Assembly (NCBI GenBank): GCA_947846985.1
Contig: CANTUZ010000005.1
Span: 12,963,861 to 13,027,860 of the forward strand
DNA from: Fratercula arctica
Lineage: Eukaryota > Chordata > Aves > Charadriiformes > Alcidae
Length of the DNA stretch: 64,000 nucleotides
Direction: 5' to 3'
Part shown: positions 27,101 through 36,900 of the stretch, one piece after another
Numbering within the stretch: the first letter of the stretch is position 1
Layout of the letters: each line of letters begins with the position of its first letter
Program-made: the position numbers and the translations under genes
Notes under the pieces: generated by a model
Databases searched by the model: none
What the model saw: only the letters and a program-made list of their open reading frames with translations
What the model was told of the DNA's origin: nothing

Positions 27101-30100
27101 TACCCAGTGTAAGAAGAAATCTAAGACAGCTACACTATTCAGCACAGAACGCATCTAAAATATTACATTCCCCTTCTAAGTACTACCAGTGTTCAAGGGT
27201 ATACCATTTAGGTAGCTTCTCCTCCAGTGAGGAGGCGGCAGACAGCAACTCATTACTCTAAAGAAAACAGCATGCAGACCTAACATCACTATTTTCCTTA
27301 AACAGAACAGTTACCTCTTGTAGGACTTCATTTGCAAGAAAACGGCTATCCCCTTCCTCCACTTGTGGACTCGATACTCGAGTTACATGACCAAGGTCAC
27401 CTGCAAAAAGAAAATAATTTTTTTTTGTCTTTTTCAGAAGACAAATAGACAATGCAATTCTTTTGAGCACAAGTGTGCTGCTTCTCACCTATTTTAAATA
27501 TGACTCTATCAGACGACCAGTCATCATCATCACCTTCTTCTGAAGTTGTAGTTGGGACTGATGTCCTAGATATGAAAATATTACCTGAAAAAAAGAGCAG
27601 AATTGTTTAAAAAAAATCCATTTTCTGTCCAATTTCTACTTCCTTTAGTTTCACTACAGTTTGCTTTAGCCACACAGAAGTTTTAGATGTACTCATACCC
27701 AGTTCCTTGAGCGAGAAACTATAACTTGCTTGCTCTCGCCCCTCTGCTGGGATGGGAGCCAAGTGTTATGCAAGTAGAGTCAACTACACAAAAAGGACCC
27801 AAGATAAACTCAACAGTTTAAGTCTGCTAGCCAATTTTATAACTGACATCTTTGTACAGCTATTTAGAACTTCAGTGAAGAATTTACAGTTAGTAAGGTG
27901 TGGCTAACTGCTCATTTTTCTACAGCAGATTAAATTAACCGAGGAAGTTGTCAATACAGAGTAAAGCGGTTTACAAACTTACTAGGTTTGATATCCATGT
28001 GTACAAGTGACATTGAATGAATGTACTTTAAGCCTCGAGCCACCTGAAGTAACAGGTCCTTCAGTTCTGGTTCAGTAAAATAACGCATATTCCTGTAATT
28101 TTCACTTATGGCATCTGCTAAACTGCCACCTAAAGCAACATTAAAGAAAACAACTAATTATTTTACACCAAACAGTTGACAAAGTAATGACAACTTGCTT
28201 CCAAAAGTAAGTACAACTGGCTTCCAAAATAAACAGTGAATATATCCCCAAGAACTTGCTGACGATACATAAGAAGTGTAAAATCTAGTGTAGTATCCCC
28301 CTCTTTATAGCCATGTAATATAATAAAATTATTTTTCTCCTGTAGTTGCCATGCAAATTAACAGGATACCAACACAATGGAAAAGACCCCTCTCCCTCTT
28401 CCAAATCTCTGTCAGGGTATCAGACATAGCAAAAAGCTTCATAAATCAGGTCCACCTCCCTTTCTAAAGGAAACTCTCTGGTAACTGTCTCTATTCCAGC
28501 TTGTACTATTGTACAGAAGAAAGAACAGTTTTGCTGCTCACAAATGCCTCACTGTACTTCCAATATTCTTGAAGATTTAAGACTTTGCAATTTTGTACAG
28601 TTTTTGCTTCGTGTATCTAATATGCCTTTGGCAGCAGCAAAGAACATCAGATATTTGAGACAATGATGGTATGAGTTATGTGTAGGGCAATCAATTCCTA
28701 ACTAGTCCTAGGGATTTGTAGAGGTATCTGTATATCTTCAAAAACTAAATTTTTTGAAAGCAAGTTCAGAACAAGTGATAAACTTTACTTACCATTGCAA
28801 TATTCATTCTGTATAAGCATATGATCATCTTCTGCCCATGCAGAGTAGTATCTTACTACATGAGAATGCTGTCCCAGAACTGCATGCGCATAAACCTCTC
28901 TTAAAGCATTTTGCCTGTTACAGTCACAAAAAATAAGAGCACAGAAGAATATTATGAGGTGAAATTAGTCCCATTTCGGCTTGACAGAAACACTTATTAT
29001 AATATCGTGCCCCTCTGACAGCTCAGGTTTCTAAAATCTTCATATTCAGTTCTATGGCACCTTAAGATGGATTTGTACTTACATCCAGACAGCTAAAATA
29101 ATTTACATTGTATTAAAAGACTAAGTATATGGAACCTGAAAAAAAAAAGGCTTTATTGCAGATAATTCTTGAGGGAGCTGCCACTTCCATTACATACTTT
29201 CCAACCAGCAGCAAGCTTTGAGAAGCATCACTGAAGTTTTAGGAAAAAACCAAAGATAATGATAAGCCAGGATTATGACCAAACTCAACACGCCTAACTC
29301 CTTGTGGGTAGGTCTGGTATGCAATTTTGAGCAACTCAGACCTGTGGAGTTTTATATTTTAACTTTTAAAACAGTGGGGGGAAACGTCAAGAATCACAGG
29401 CTCATTCACAAATGCCAAAAAATACCTCAAAACTGAGTTAACCAATCCGCATGTCACTCAAGTAAACAAGGATAAGGACCTAGTTGGGAATACTGCTTTC
29501 CTTTCATATCTCAAAGGATCATCACTGCACAGTTTATTCATATAGTCCCTCCTGCCATTAACGCAAGTATTATTCTTACTTTCCAGATAAGAACAATCTG
29601 TTTCCACATAGAATATTGGGACAAATGTCTGCTAGTGACTTCAAAATTGCATCCATTTCACATTTAATTCATGTATAACTATACCTTTCTCTTAAATGCC
29701 TTTTCTAGACACCAATACAGGGGAAGAAAAAGCATCAAGAGGTGACTTTTAACTTTTAATAGTAGTTAAATACTCACTCATCCACTGAGCCAGCTAAAGG
29801 TTTCTTGGATCGCTTTATTGCATAAATACAGCCATCAAGCCTCTTCACACATTTAAACACAGAACCAAATTCACCAGACCCAATCTTCTCCAACTCATGA
29901 AATTCGGTTGCATACCGTGACTTCATATTACTTTCTGTTATTGTTATCCTCTGCAAAGATTAGAAAGGAAAATCCTCAGATCTGCAGATACACAAACTTC
30001 CAAACTTAGTATCAGGTTCTAAAGATTATTTACCTTTGCAGGTCTGATAGTTTCATCTTCAGGCTCTCCATCACTTGCTTCCATGTCCTCTCCACATGAG

Positions 30101-33100
30101 CTGAAATTCACACCAGTTACTTTTGCAGAAGTAATATGGCTTAAACAAACTAGCAGTTTGTTGATTCTTCTGAGATCCAGTTCTCCCATTCTACTGAAGT
30201 TTAGTTTAACTAATTGTTAGCTACATTTGTAAGCACAAACTCATAAAATAAAGACACCGTTTCTTTGTTCATGTTTTATACTAGTGTTTAATGTGTTTTT
30301 CCCTCCTCAAGAAGGGACTGTGTGCATAACTCAGGTAAAAAGACTGTAGGACGCAGCCTAGTCTATCCTCTCTGTATACTTATCAAAAGATCTAGTGCTA
30401 AATGGTTATTTCATAATATCATGCATCTCAGAGCAGATAGCTTAAAACCTATATTATGCATCACTAACAGATTTGCAAGGAAATACTTTAAAAGAAGCAA
30501 TTTGTAACAAAACTTTTGCAGCTAAAAGCAGTTCTAAATATAAGCTTAACAAAGGAAGACAGAAGTTACTCACTCATTCCAGTGCGTTCTCTTCCTCCTA
30601 CGACATCTTCCTTCAGAGTTGTGAAGGAACATGGAATCGGGAGTAAAGGGATTAATGTTCACATGAGGTGTTTGTCTGATATCTTCTTCTTGCTTCTCCG
30701 ATTTCCCAACATTCATAAATAGAGAGCCCCCTCGAAGTTTGACTGAGCTGGAGCCTATCCCTTGTGCTTTAGAAAGCAAACTCTGTATTTATTAAAAAAC
30801 AAAAAATAAGAAAGACATTTATAGCCTCAACATTGATTTTTGATTTAGACACAGTCAGGTCATGCTTCAAAGCCATCATTACAATATTGTCTTATCAAAG
30901 TTAGCATGAGTTGTTTAAATACCTGCATTTCTGTCAAAAAGAATTCCAAAGAAACTATTAGGCTTTATACTCCACACAAAAAGTGTTAAAGGAAACACTG
31001 ACTATTAAAATAATTTTTACAAGACAGGAAAGATTATGAGAGCAGCGTTTTTCTGTCTATTATCATGTCATCACCTAAACTTCTTGGACAATTCTTTGTC
31101 CCTGAAATGAACACGGATGAAACTCATGGACCATCCTGTTCTATATCACCATGATTTTCATGTAGAAAATATGAAAGTTAGATCAGATGTAGGAAATTAC
31201 CTTTAGTGACTACAAATTTAGGTGACAAACTAAAAAAAGATACGTAAATAAAAGATTTAATACTGATGCACAGATGCCTCTTCATGAGCCTACAAAGAAT
31301 TGCTCAAGAATTGACAGCACTGATGTGCTGTCAGTTCAATATCCAAGCGAGATCTTTTGGGTGGCAATCTGTCAGTCCAGGCATTTTCCAGGCACATAAT
31401 GAAACCTCTCCCACTTAAGTAGGGAAGTTTACACCCAAGTCTCCTACATCCTGGTGAAGATGCCAACCACTGACCTACTGGATCACAAGCAGGAGCATCG
31501 CCTTACCCTCGCAACACCTTGCAAAATAAAGAACTGATGTCCCTAAAGGCTAAACCACCAAAGGGAAGAAGGCTGATATGTGGGAATCTCAAATGCACTC
31601 CCCAAATCTGGACTAGATGAAGATCTATAAATTGCTGTGCATCTCAACACACATTTCAGTACTTCCACTGGATACCTTAACTGATTCTTCCAGATTTCAA
31701 GGGTAACCTCTCCAAGATAATTCATGTGGAATTTGGGCACCTAATTTAAGAATCCCACTGAACCGCAGTGCTAAGACCTTGTTTTAGTGTCACAGTCTAC
31801 AAGTCCCTTCCATTTCTGAAGCACCTGCTCCTGATTCGGCACAAGATCATCACAAATTTTAATATTTCCAAACAGGTACCACTGATTTCTACCAATGAAA
31901 CCTCATTTGAGGCAGAAGCTGTAGAAAACCAATTAACAAGGTTGCCTTCCTCACAAGCTTTCAGTTGTTTTCAATCTATAGTCTATAGACCCCTGGGAGA
32001 TTATCCCTGGGGATTATCCCTGGATTACTTCTAAAGGGCAATATGAAAAGTAACAAGGAAAACAAGCCTATTACCACTAAATTTACTATATGGTGTTTTA
32101 CCTAGGCATCGAGTTCAAGACTTGAAATGCCTTCCAAAAAGTCTGTTATTGACAGACTTAAGAGCCACCTATCCCTTTAAGCTTTCAAATCCATCAGTTT
32201 TAACAGCATCGGCTACTCAAACAGCCTTTTACATTGGGCACAGGAGTCAGTGCAGACACCGCACTTGCGCTGGCGTGTGGTACAATGGTAGTACTCCAGG
32301 CATACCAGTCTACTGACAGACAAGCAGGAGCCAATTCCAGTTCAAGCTTTAACTTTCAGGTTATAAAGGTACAAACGCTCACACGACACCAAAATATTTT
32401 ATTTTAATATTCCACTTTTACCCTTTTTTAAAATCTTTTCCACGGAGTATAGGCAAAGCAGGGTACTAATATATTTATTTATAAATATATTTTTACATCT
32501 ATGATTTTTATAGATAAGTGTATACGTCCGAGGTGATTGTTCCACGCCCGCAGTCACGCTACGGGACAAGACACACGATCGGGAGGTCTTGGGGGCGGAC
32601 GGTGCTCCTTCCGCTCTGCCGTTGGCGGCAGCCCGGGCCGCGGGGCGACCCGAGAGGCCCCGCGGCCGGGCTGAGAGCGAGGCACCGCCCCCTCGCCCTT
32701 TAACGCCGCGCCCGCCCCGCCCCGCCGGGCCCACCGGCGCGCGAGCGGCCGGCCGTGCCGCGGATTACATAACCGTAACGGACGGGCTGTGGGCAGGTCC
32801 CCGGGGCAGACGCCAACTTGCCGTTACGGGCGGGCGATGGCCCCGCCGCCGGCCCCCAACCCCCGCGCTTCAACTGCCGAGCGCGGCCCCCCACCCCACC
32901 CCACCCCACCCCAGCTCGCCGGGGGCGGGCCGGCCGCCGAGCCCTGCCCGGCCCAGCACACCCCCTCCCTCCGCCCTCAGCGCGGTCAGGGGGCCCCGGG
33001 GCGGATGTCTCACCTTGGGGGTGTGCGGCGTATCGAAGAGGCGCAGCTTGCGGAAGGTCTTGTGAGGCGGGGTGCCGGGGTAGTCGGGCAGCGGCGAGCT

Positions 33101-33568
33101 GGGCTCCTCGCTCCGCAGCCGGTAACCGCTAGCCGCCGGGTGGGGCGGGGAGCGCCCGCAGTAGCGGCGGCCCTTGTGAGGGGGCGGCGGCGAAGGCGAG
33201 CCGGCCATGAAATAGGCTCCGGGAGACTTCACCGGAGAGGAGCCGAACCCCTCCTCCTCCCACGAGTCCCCCTCGTCCGGCAGCGGCGCCGCCGCTGGCT
33301 CCATCTCCTCCTCCTCTTCCTCTAGCAGGGGCGGGTCGCCCCGCGCTGGGGTGCGAGCCGCCGAGAGCGGCGAGTCCGCCTCCTGGAAGGCCGAGTCCTC
33401 GCCGGTGCTGTTGCCGCTGCTGCCGCCTTCTTCCTCCTCGTCCTCCTCCTCCTCCTCGCAGTCGCTGTGGCCGCTCAGGAACAGCAGCTTCTGCCGGATC
33501 GGGGCGGCCGCCCGCCGGGCCGAGACCCGCCGCGGCGGCGCCGCCTGCTGCAAACTCAGAAAGCTCAT
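24016..33568 (-). CDS. WEE1: WEE1 G2 checkpoint kinase, complete, 11 coding exons
   Basis: Wee1 is the nuclear kinase that phosphorylates CDK1 on its inhibitory tyrosine and delays mitosis. The eleven exons join in frame to 640 residues (human about 646). The N-terminal regulatory region has an acidic run (about 37-47), the EDSAFQE degron serine (Ser59), the Wee-box [18 protein letters not shown] (99-116) and the [13 protein letters not shown] segment. The kinase domain shows the glycine loop GSGEFGSVF (301-309), the ATP lysine in YAIKR (Lys323), the Wee-type catalytic HMDIKPSN (Asp421) and DLG in place of DFG (Asp458). The C-terminus NRSVSLTIY keeps the 14-3-3 site (Ser636). No frameshift or premature stop is present. 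WEE1 rather than the oocyte paralogue WEE2 is indicated by the N-terminus and the syntenic neighbours. Confidence 0.98.
24167..26656 (-). other. WEE1: WEE1 intron 10
   Basis: 2.5 kb, the largest WEE1 intron. AT-rich, with a short palindromic GT/AC stretch near 25311-25330. No exon or transposon is recognised in it. Confidence 0.85.
26657..26802 (-). CDS. WEE1: WEE1 coding exon 10
   Basis: 146 nt, [20 protein letters not shown] through KFKNSLLQ. It ends the kinase domain and begins the C-terminal helix. Acceptor TCCAAG, donor GTAAGT, phase 2. Confidence 0.96.
26893..27063 (-). CDS. WEE1: WEE1 coding exon 9
   Basis: 57 codons, [20 protein letters not shown] through QELLDLLK; C-lobe of the kinase. 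Acceptor TTCAAG, donor GTAAGA, phase 0 at both ends. Confidence 0.97.
27315..27400 (-). CDS. WEE1: WEE1 coding exon 8 (DLG motif, activation segment)
   Basis: 86 nt, [19 protein letters not shown] through NEVLQE. DLG replaces the usual DFG, as in other Wee1/Myt1 kinases. Acceptor TTGCAG, donor GTAACT, phase 0. Confidence 0.97.
27489..27584 (-). CDS. WEE1: WEE1 coding exon 7
   Basis: 96 nt, [19 protein letters not shown] through DRVIFKI. It encodes the acidic insert EEGDDDDW characteristic of Wee1 between the catalytic loop and the DLG motif. Acceptor TTTCAG, donor GTGAGA, phase 1. Confidence 0.97.
   Translation of the reverse strand, partial: VIFSYLGHQSQLQLQKKVMMMTGRLIESYLK
27983..28129 (-). 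CDS. WEE1: WEE1 coding exon 6 (catalytic loop)
   Basis: 147 nt, [18 protein letters not shown] through SLVHMDIKP. It holds the Wee1-type catalytic loop HMDIKPSN, where M replaces the usual R of HRD. Acceptor CTTTAG, donor GTAAGT, phase 1. Confidence 0.97.
28793..28914 (-). CDS. WEE1: WEE1 coding exon 5
   Basis: 122 nt, [19 protein letters not shown] through MLIQNEYCN. It covers the alpha-C helix region (ALREVYAH) and the hinge, with NEYC ending in the hinge segment. Acceptor TAACAG, donor GTAAGT, phase 1. Confidence 0.97.
28915..29777 (-). other. WEE1: WEE1 intron 4
   Basis: About 0.86 kb of AT-rich intron with nothing further that I can identify. The other WEE1 introns are 2 (30101-30573), 3 (29951-30033), 5 (28130-28792), 6 (27585-27982), 7 (27401-27488), 8 (27064-27314) and 9 (26803-26892). 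They are likewise plain. Confidence 0.85.
29778..29950 (-). CDS. WEE1: WEE1 coding exon 4 (start of kinase domain)
   Basis: 173 nt, [13 protein letters not shown] through LAGSVD. It contains the glycine-rich loop GSGEFGSVF and the ATP-anchoring lysine in IYAIKRSKK. Acceptor TTGCAG, donor GTGAGT, phase 2. Confidence 0.97.
30034..30100 (-). CDS. WEE1: WEE1 coding exon 3
   Basis: 67 nt encoding [18 protein letters not shown] and then IRPAK. Acceptor TTTCAG, donor GTAAAT; it restores phase 0. Confidence 0.96.
30574..30782 (-). CDS. WEE1: WEE1 coding exon 2
   Basis: 209 nt beginning [19 protein letters not shown] and ending KRTHWN plus two bases of the next codon. It contains [14 protein letters not shown] and the basic RCRRRKR motif, a probable nuclear localisation signal. 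Acceptor ATACAG, donor GTGAGT (phase 2). Confidence 0.97.
30783..33013 (-). other. WEE1: WEE1 intron 1
   Basis: About 2.2 kb. Its first 400 bases belong to the CpG island and carry a (CCCCA)n tract at about 32890-32913. The rest is AT-rich, with a two-copy GATTATCCCTGG tandem at about 31998-32024. No other exon is seen. Confidence 0.85.
33014..33568 (-). CDS. WEE1: WEE1 coding exon 1
   Basis: This exon holds 185 codons, from [14 protein letters not shown] to FDTPHTPK, with donor GTGAGA. The start is in a strong context (GCCGCCATGAG). The frame stays open upstream to 33763, but that upstream codon is GTG and no in-frame ATG precedes this one. The exon is GC-rich and encodes two acidic runs, [12 protein letters not shown] and [10 protein letters not shown], plus the phosphodegron, the Wee-box and many SP/TP sites. 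Confidence 0.97.
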
Positions 33569-33730
33569 GGCGGCTCGCTGCGAGCCCCGGTGACGGCCGA
33601 GCCCGCTGTCGCTGTGCCTGCGCGGCGCCCCTGGGTGCGGCGGAGGCGGCGGCGGCTCCGCACGACGCTGCCCCCAGGCACGGCTCGCCTCGCGCTGTTC
33701 GGACTCCGCGGCTTTCCCGCGACCGTTAGT

Positions 33731-33736
33731 CACGTG
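33731..33736. promoter_or_regulatory. WEE1: Perfect E-box CACGTG in the WEE1 promoter
   Basis: CACGTG lies 163 bases upstream of the WEE1 start codon. Mammalian Wee1 is a known CLOCK/BMAL1 target through promoter E-boxes, so this is a plausible conserved clock site; MYC/USF could also use it. Confidence 0.6.
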
Positions 33737-33749
33737 GCACGCACGCCAG

Positions 33750-33754
33750 CCAAT
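33750..33754 (+). promoter_or_regulatory. WEE1: CCAAT box (NF-Y type), inverted relative to WEE1
   Basis: AGCCAATCA on the plus strand, ATTGGCT in the WEE1 direction, next to a GC-box-like ACGCCCACCCC. Inverted CCAAT boxes are frequent in cell-cycle promoters. Confidence 0.6.
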
Positions 33755-33825
33755 CACGCCCACCCCCTGGGTTTGAAAACACGGAGGGAGGGGGCGGGAC
33801 TACGCACGGCCGCGTCACGGGGCGC

Positions 33826-33836
33826 TTTGGCGCGAA
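33826..33836 (+). promoter_or_regulatory. WEE1: E2F-type site TTTGGCGCGAA
   Basis: An almost ideal E2F consensus, symmetric enough to work from either strand, lying between the CCAAT box and the GC-box cluster. Consistent with S/G2 cell-cycle control of WEE1; binding is not shown. Confidence 0.6.
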
Positions 33837-33912
33837 CGCCGCGAGCGGAGGGGGCGGGGCGGGGGCGGGGTGGGGCACACGGACGTGTCCGCCGGTGAGG
33901 CGCGGGCCAGGC

Positions 33913-33921
33913 GCCATCTTG
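33913..33921 (-). promoter_or_regulatory. YY1-type site CAAGATGGC
   Basis: The minus strand reads CCAAGATGGCGCC, the classic YY1 motif usually found just downstream of start sites. It lies at the outer edge of the CpG island, about 350 bases upstream of the WEE1 start codon. It could mark an upstream WEE1 start or a divergent transcript. Its ATG opens a short frame that ends before the WEE1 start. Confidence 0.5.
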
Positions 33922-33990
33922 GCCCGGGGGCCGGGCTGTGCCGCCTGGCCGGCTCTCCGCCTCGGGGCGCGGGTGTTTCGTTCCTGGTTG

Positions 33991-36900
33991 TTTGAGAGAA
34001 GAGTGGGCAAAAATCTGCATTTCGCGTGCCCGAAAACAATAACAATTCCTTTCAGGCCGGTTAAAGACAGCTTTTTTTTTGCAAAACCAAAAAAGCAATG
34101 CATTCCAAATAACTCTATTCATGTGATTTAAAACGCAGTCAGAAACACAGGAGCCTCACATACAGCACCCCATGCTGTTAACTCCCACAGGAAACTTCAA
34201 TGTGATTTACAGTGGATGCCAATTACCAGACAGAGCATCTCCCTACAAATGCCACGACTTTCCCTCTTGGCTTCATTTTGATGTAACCCAATTGATTGAA
34301 TGTAACCCAAAAAACAGACCTGCCAATTTCTCTCCTGTACCAAATCACATTAAAATGAGCCCCTTGGGTAACAAAGGTCCTGAAAAAACCCCATTTTTTT
34401 CCACATGCAGGAGCCCCAAACAACCTGGAGGAAGCCAGGTGTTGAGTCTCTCCCTGCTCCCTCAGCTCTCTGGGCAGGCACACTGTCCCCTGGACATGCA
34501 GGTAGCACCAGGACATCGCTTCCCTGAGAGCTGTGGGCACCTGGGATAGGGGGACCCTGTGGCACAGCCCCTCTTCTGCCAGCTTGTGTCCCAGCCAGCC
34601 ACCTCATGCCACGGCCAGCCACCGCCCCAAAGCCCTCTAGCCTGGAGGACAAAAACCTCATCTGCTGCAAATGGCACACCTCTACAGAGAGGTCTGGCCA
34701 TGGGTCTGAAAGCTTCAAAGATAATGAACCAAAACACCTAAGGCCCAGTCAATAGAAAACAGAAGTTTGTACTTAACCATGTTTCTGTTGTTTGCCAATC
34801 TCCCGCGGTCCCCAAGGTCCATGGGCAGAAGCCTCAGAAGCAACTTTGGATGTGGTTCCAGCTCCTGCAGCTGGGGCGCGGATCTTCACGATGCTGAAGG
34901 AAGGGCTGTGGTCAACAGCAGGGCTTGGTGGCCCTTTGCTGCTGCCTGCTGAAACAGACACCTGTACATCCAACTGGTCATTATTTTTTGACAGATTTTC
35001 TATTGAGGTCCAAACCAAAAATACCAGGATACTTTTTTCTCCCCTTTTCACATGACTGCTGTTCTCCAAGCCCATGTGCTTTTGGGATGTAAGAAACACC
35101 ACAGGGATGCTAGTGTCCCATACTCCAGTCCCACAAGCGATTCCTCCTTTTTTCATCTCTTCTTGCCTGGAAGTACACGTGTCTTTGCGGAGAGGTGCCC
35201 CGCAGGGCAGCACAACTGTCCCCAGCAGCTCTCACCGGTCCCCTGCAGGGACTGAACCATCAGCGTGTGCCACCAGCACTGTACCAACGTAAGAGCATTT
35301 TAAATTAATTTGGCTGAGCAGACCAGCCGTCAATATAACTCTGTACTCACACACGCTCCCCATGCCTGCGCAGTGAAATGGTTTTGCTCAGAGCTCCGTT
35401 GCCTCAAGATGTGTGGGTCACCTCCCTTTTATTTTGTAAGGCATACACAGAAACATTTCTGCTTGAATATCGCATCCCTTTGTATTTCTCACACTTTCAA
35501 TGGCCCACTGGAACGCAACTTTTGAGGTTATGGAAACCTGAAAACTAATTTCAGAAAACAGAAAGTAGCCAATATAACCTATGAAAATGGGATTGGCCAG
35601 CATTTACAGAGATACCGCTACATCAAACCAAGTGCTGTAAACATGTTTGGGGTGCAATAATTTAGAATCACAATGATGTCTCATTAAATACTCTCATTTT
35701 TAAAACTGGAATGCACTGTATAGCAAATACAAACTGAAGCATTTGAGTTTTAGAACAGATGACATTAAAAAATACAACCTCCATCGCTTCCCAATTAATA
35801 GCCCACAGAGGGAGATGCAAAGCAATTCCTAGTAACTCAAAACTTCCCATCTACTAGCTGCGACTTGCTTCACTCACATATGAAGTTTCAGTTTCTTTAA
35901 AAATTAAACAATTTAAGCTTTCAATAAATCCCTTCCCCTGAAATGCCAAAGTTGCAGTTTCCTTCCCAAACTCAACCTAATTATAACTGGTGCTGAGGTG
36001 CCTTTTGGAGTCCACAGACACAGGTATTTACTGAGGGTGATCAGCAAGGGCAAATTGACATTCAGAAGCCCAATTGGATAGACTTTAACTAACTGCTAAT
36101 CACTGGAACGGTTTAAGTGGGACAACATCAAATGGAACAATTCAGAGTTTGTACAGAGAAGGAAGTATTTCTGAAGAGAAGACAAAGATAGGAGAGGAAA
36201 GGAAAAAAGGAATAGAGAAAGAAATAAACAGCAGTAGTACAATTGTTTTAAAAGAAAGTTTATTTCCAAACAGAGCAAATCAGAAAGGGAAGTACTGAAC
36301 GTAACTATAACAAAATGCATAGTTGCTATAAGGAGTGCATTCATAGGCACTACATATGTGCTGTTCTGAATTTGCATCAGTTGTTCTTTTAGCTGTAGTT
36401 TGACGGGACCATAAATGGTTGTGTTGAAGAGAAGATGATTTTCCCCCAGATAGAGTGCAGCAACTCTGCCATCCTGTCCACCACGACAACCACCATCACT
36501 AGCATTAGGAGGCCTATAAACAGCCGAACTAAAAAGCATCGCACAGCCAATTCGCTTAGAGAGCATGCTAGCAATGGGCATCATCACAGGAGGAAGAGAG
36601 GTGAGCAGGGAAGAGCTCTGCAGGCTTCCACTGCGCCATACTTTACAAGTCACATTCAGTCCAAATTCTCTGTAGCTGATCAAATTGCATCTTTGAGCCT
36701 CTGTAGATCTTGCAAACTAAAGCCCTGATCCTCCAAATAGATGTAACAGCACATAACCTGATGTCCAGGCAGTGCCTGACTGATATTCCAACAAATTTGA
36801 GTGGTATAAGGGTTTTCAGGATAAGTTTGCAAAATTGGTTTCTGGGGGTTTTTTTTGTTTTGTTTTGTTTTTTTTTTTTTTTTTAAATACTTGCTTTTAA

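Larger units (their letters stand above)
32580..33990 (-). promoter_or_regulatory. WEE1: WEE1 CpG island and promoter
   Basis: A CpG-dense block covers WEE1 exon 1 and about 420 bases upstream. The upstream part holds an E-box (33731-33736), an inverted CCAAT box (33750-33754), GC boxes (around 33755-33766 and 33848-33872), an E2F-type site (33826-33836) and a YY1-type site (33913-33921). No TATA box is evident. The transcription start cannot be fixed from sequence; it could lie downstream of the E-box or as far up as the YY1 motif. Confidence 0.8.

Noticed and set aside
33569..33763. N-terminal extension of WEE1 by 65 codons
   Set aside because: The frame is open, but the upstream codon is GTG, not ATG. 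No in-frame ATG precedes the one at 33568, which has a strong context and matches the human start.
32589..34122. Plus- and minus-strand open frames of 100-180 codons overlapping the WEE1 CpG island
   Set aside because: Composition artefacts antisense to or upstream of WEE1 exon 1, with Pro/Arg-rich products and no domains.
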